A stretch of DNA of 6,913 nucleotides from Chloroflexota bacterium (GTDB lineage Bacteria; Chloroflexota; Dehalococcoidia; Dehalococcoidales; RBG-16-60-22): NCBI GenBank assembly GCA_025358235.1, contig JANYKH010000111.1:1-6913 (forward strand). The letters run 5' to 3'. The notes under the pieces are model-generated. The model saw only the letters and a list, made by a program, of their open reading frames with translations. It did no database searches and had not been told where the DNA came from. Shown here one piece after another: positions 4,804-6,913 of the stretch (positions are counted from its first letter, which is position 1; the number at the start of each line of letters is the position of its first letter). The translations under genes and the position numbers were made by a program.

Positions 4804-6913
4804 TTACATTCCCATCAATTTTTTAAAATCACCCAGGAGCTGTTCTTTGCCGCCGCTATAGCCTACCTGGTTCATAGCATTATCCACGGAGAATCCTTTT
4901 TTCTTGACCAGGTCGGCTACCTGGGCTGCCTCGGGTACCTGGTAGTTGACCTTACCCGTATTCTGGAAATGCTGCACGTATTCAGCGCTATATTGGCCGG
5001 ACTGCCGGGAGACCTCCTTCGAGGTATTCTGGATCATCTGGTCCACGTTCCCGCCTTTCTCAAGGCTTTTTTGGAAGAAGTTCTGGTAGTTGGCTTTGGC
5101 GCTGGCCACGTCTTCTGTATTCATCTTGCCCAGGAGGGAATTGATGGTCTGCGTCTCTTCCCGGCTGACGGTTATCTGTCCGTTCCGGGAGGTGATCATC
5201 ATATCGCTGCCGTTGGTTTGGTTGTAATTCTCAACGAATTTCATCGCTCCGCCGCCCTTATATGCCCCCACCGAACTTGTGCCATCCCCGTAAACGTTAG
5301 CATCCAGCGCCTTGGCGGACGTGCCCTGCGCTTCAAGCTGGGCGTTGAACTCGGCTTCATAAGTGCCGTTGTATTTGGAGGAGCCAAACTCCACGGTATG
5401 GTCAAAATCGCTCCTGGCGGGGTTCCATCCCTGGTTGCCGGGACGGGCATGGGTGCCGGTCTGTTTTATCAAGAGGGGATTATTTTCCACCAACTGGCCT
5501 TCAGCGCTCATTTGGCCGACGGTTTTTTCGATGGCTTTGGCCTGAGCGTTTTGATAGACTTTCTGCTTGGCGGTCCCCATGATTTCTTTAACTTTACCGG
5601 GAATGAGTTCAGAATTCTTCGACATGAGTTCTTTATATTCGGGGTTGTTGCTCAGGTTCAGGGCGGCCTTTTCCAGATCGTCTAATTCGGCTGCGGCGGT
5701 CTGGCCTAATTTGTTGACCACGGTCTTGTTCATAAAGGCGTTGCGGCTGTATTTTCCCAGGTGTTTAGTCTGCGCTGCGAGCTGGTTAATAGTGGAAATT
5801 TCAGAGGCCAAGTCGGCGTTCGAGCTTGCCAGTTTTGTAAGTTTATAGCTTTCCTTAACGTTATTGATATAAGGTGTGGCGTATTTAAAAAGCCGGCCTG
5901 TTTCGCCGAGCGCGAGTTCAAAAGTAGCCTGTTTATAGCCATCGCCGATGGCCTGGAGCGTTGACTTGTCCTCCATAATACCCTGGCGGATAGTAGACAC
6001 CGCTGAAATGGGGTTGAGCGCCATCTCGGAATAACCGCCGGAGACATACGCCAACCCAAATCTTACCGGCAGACTTTGAGAGCCTTGCCGTACAGAATCC
6101 CAGAGAGCGTCATCACTGGTATAGTCCGGCATCTGTGGAGCTATTTTATCCCTGTTAATCCAGTTTTTCATCAACCCGTCAAGCCGGGCTAATTTATTCG
6201 CGTCTACAATACCGTTTTTGACAATACTGCCATAAGCATCATTAACAAAGCCGGCCAGTTTGGCGTCGCCGGAGACGGCTTTGCGTAATTGAGTCAGCTT
6301 TTCAAAGCGTTCTTTATTTCTCAGCGACTCGGAATACTTCTTACTTGCGTCGATGATTTCTTTGGAACGGGTATCTTTCGTGCCCGGGGGTGGGCCGGCG
6401 GGTTTGGGCGGCGTTTTTGCCGCCGGTTTTTTACCTTTTTTTACCAGAGCGCGTGCACCTAAAGCCGCGGCGGCTCCGGCGCCCCCCACCACCGCAATCG
6501 GGACGATTGGACTGGAATCTCCGTCGGGAGAATTATTTTGCGGCGGCTGAACCACACCCGGGTTAGCGCCGGCCGGGTTTGAATTCCCCGCCGCGCCGGG
6601 GCTGTAATTAACGTTGACCCTGGCAGTTTCGATTGGTGCCCAGGCTTTACCAAAAGGAATCGCAGGCTGCATCAGTTCGGCGGTGAACTGCCACGGACCA
6701 CTGTTAGCGCCGAGGTTGAAAGAAGCGGAAGCGCCGCCGCTGATGGTGGTGATAGGCGTGTCGCTGTTAAAGACGATGGTCGCCCCGTTGGGCTGCGTGC
6801 CGATGGCCGTAATGGACACCTTCCAAGGCATCTCGGTAGTGGGCTTTGGGTACTGCCCCTTATCGAAGTCTGCGCTATATGACACGCTGACTGTCACCGG
6901 GGAAACAACGTTA
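4804..6913 (-). CDS. Large membrane-anchored protein: Ig-like domain, TM helix, helical region, possible nucleotidyltransferase-like domain (5' end outside window)
   Basis: The frame is open to the right edge. A GTG at 6897-6895 gives 697 residues, but it has no Shine-Dalgarno sequence, and codons upstream of it (NVVSP) continue a beta strand, so the real start is probably outside the window. Numbered from that GTG: residues 1-98 are Thr/Ser/Val-rich and beta-sandwich-like (Ig-type). Residues 99-128 are a Pro/Asn/Gly linker. Residues 129-152 form an Ala/Gly-rich membrane helix followed by KKGKK, and then a second Pro/Lys linker runs to 172. Residues about 175-475 are mostly helical, charged and partly coiled-coil-like. 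Then GTHARPG (481-487), SDFDHTVEF (496-504) and ALDANVYGDG (530-539) resemble the G-S/T, DxD and third-carboxylate motifs of nucleotidyltransferases. A helical tail ends at TAA 4806-4804. The topology would place the Ig part outside and the rest in the cytoplasm. The gene is real; the enzymatic call is tentative. Confidence 0.82.
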   Translation of the reverse strand, partial: NVVSPVTVSVSYSADFDKGQYPKPTTEMPWKVSITAIGTQPNGATIVFNSDTPITTISGGASASFNLGANSGPWQFTAELMQPAIPFGKAWAPIETARVNVNYSPGAAGNSNPAGANPGVVQPPQNNSPDGDSSPIVPIAVVGGAGAAAALGARALVKKGKKPAAKTPPKPAGPPPGTKDTRSKEIIDASKKYSESLRNKERFEKLTQLRKAVSGDAKLAGFVNDAYGSIVKNGIVDANKLARLDGLMKNWINRDKIAPQMPDYTSDDALWDSVRQGSQSLPVRFGLAYVSGGYSEMALNPISAVSTIRQGIMEDKSTLQAIGDGYKQATFELALGETGRLFKYATPYINNVKESYKLTKLASSNADLASEISTINQLAAQTKHLGKYSRNAFMNKTVVNKLGQTAAAELDDLEKAALNLSNNPEYKELMSKNSELIPGKVKEIMGTAKQKVYQNAQAKAIEKTVGQMSAEGQLVENNPLLIKQTGTHARPGNQGWNPARSDFDHTVEFGSSKYNGTYEAEFNAQLEAQGTSAKALDANVYGDGTSSVGAYKGGGAMKFVENYNQTNGSDMMITSRNGQITVSREETQTINSLLGKMNTEDVASAKANYQNFFQKSLEKGGNVDQMIQNTSKEVSRQSGQYSAEYVQHFQNTGKVNYQVPEAAQVADLVKKKGFSVDNAMNQVGYSGGKEQLLGDFKKLMGM

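Noticed and set aside
4804..5460. Classical polymorphic toxin with immunity gene
   Set aside because: The putative enzyme motif is not at the extreme C-terminus (about 160 residues follow), the domain is probably cytoplasmic, and the next gene is a ribbon protein, not a typical small immunity protein.
4621..5685. A 354-codon plus-strand open frame opposite two genes
   Set aside because: It spans the junction of two well-supported minus-strand genes, has no recognisable domain and no ribosome site, and its length is explained by codon bias of the opposite strand.
1..6913. CRISPR array, tRNA, rRNA, IS element or attachment site
   Set aside because: No regularly spaced repeats, tRNA-like folds, transposase motifs or terminal inverted repeats were seen; coding sequence fills nearly the entire window.

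Overview
The window reads as one continuous leftward (minus-strand) gene array from a bacterium. In transcription order it holds seven coding regions. First is the C-terminal part of a large membrane-anchored protein (Ig-like, TM, helical, possible nucleotidyltransferase fold). Then come four small to medium genes rich in zinc ribbons and membrane anchors, and finally two paired genes of the 2-hydroxyacyl-CoA dehydratase / benzoyl-CoA reductase superfamily. The gaps between genes are 1, 21, 17, 16 and 12 bases, followed by a 4-base ATGA overlap. There is no room for an internal terminator or a separate promoter, so the whole window looks like part of one polycistronic unit. The promoter and first gene lie beyond the right edge, and the last gene runs off the left edge.

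Layout by transcription: (1) 6913-4804, a 5'-truncated protein of at least 702 residues. (2) 4802-3639, a 387-residue protein with two C-terminal zinc ribbons. (3) 3617-3027, two N-terminal zinc ribbons plus a GRAM/PH-like domain. (4) 3009-2791, a 72-residue protein with an N-terminal membrane helix and a C-terminal zinc ribbon. (5) 2774-2133, a membrane-anchored, beta-rich protein of unknown function. (6) 2120-762, a BcrB/HgdB-like subunit starting at TTG. (7) 765-1, a BcrC/HgdB-like subunit, 3'-truncated. All five zinc ribbons have exactly the same spacing, CX2C-X10-CX2C.

The oxygen-sensitive radical dehydratase/reductase pair points to an obligate anaerobe or a facultative organism growing anaerobically, with metabolism of CoA-thioesters of amino-acid-derived or aromatic acids. 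Base composition is about half G+C by eye. Chloroflexota (Dehalococcoidia/Anaerolineae) or Desulfobacterota would both fit, but the sequence here does not decide, and the phylum is inference only.

How the genes work together is not known. The upstream five genes look like a membrane-associated assembly: two have anchors, a third has a transmembrane helix flanked by Ig-like and cytoplasmic domains, and one has a GRAM-type lipid/protein-binding fold. Small zinc ribbons are the recurring adaptor. Their tight coupling to a CoA-thioester dehydratase/reductase pair is the most unusual aspect of the window. A second point of interest is a GT...SDFD...LDANVY motif set in the large protein that resembles a nucleotidyltransferase active site.
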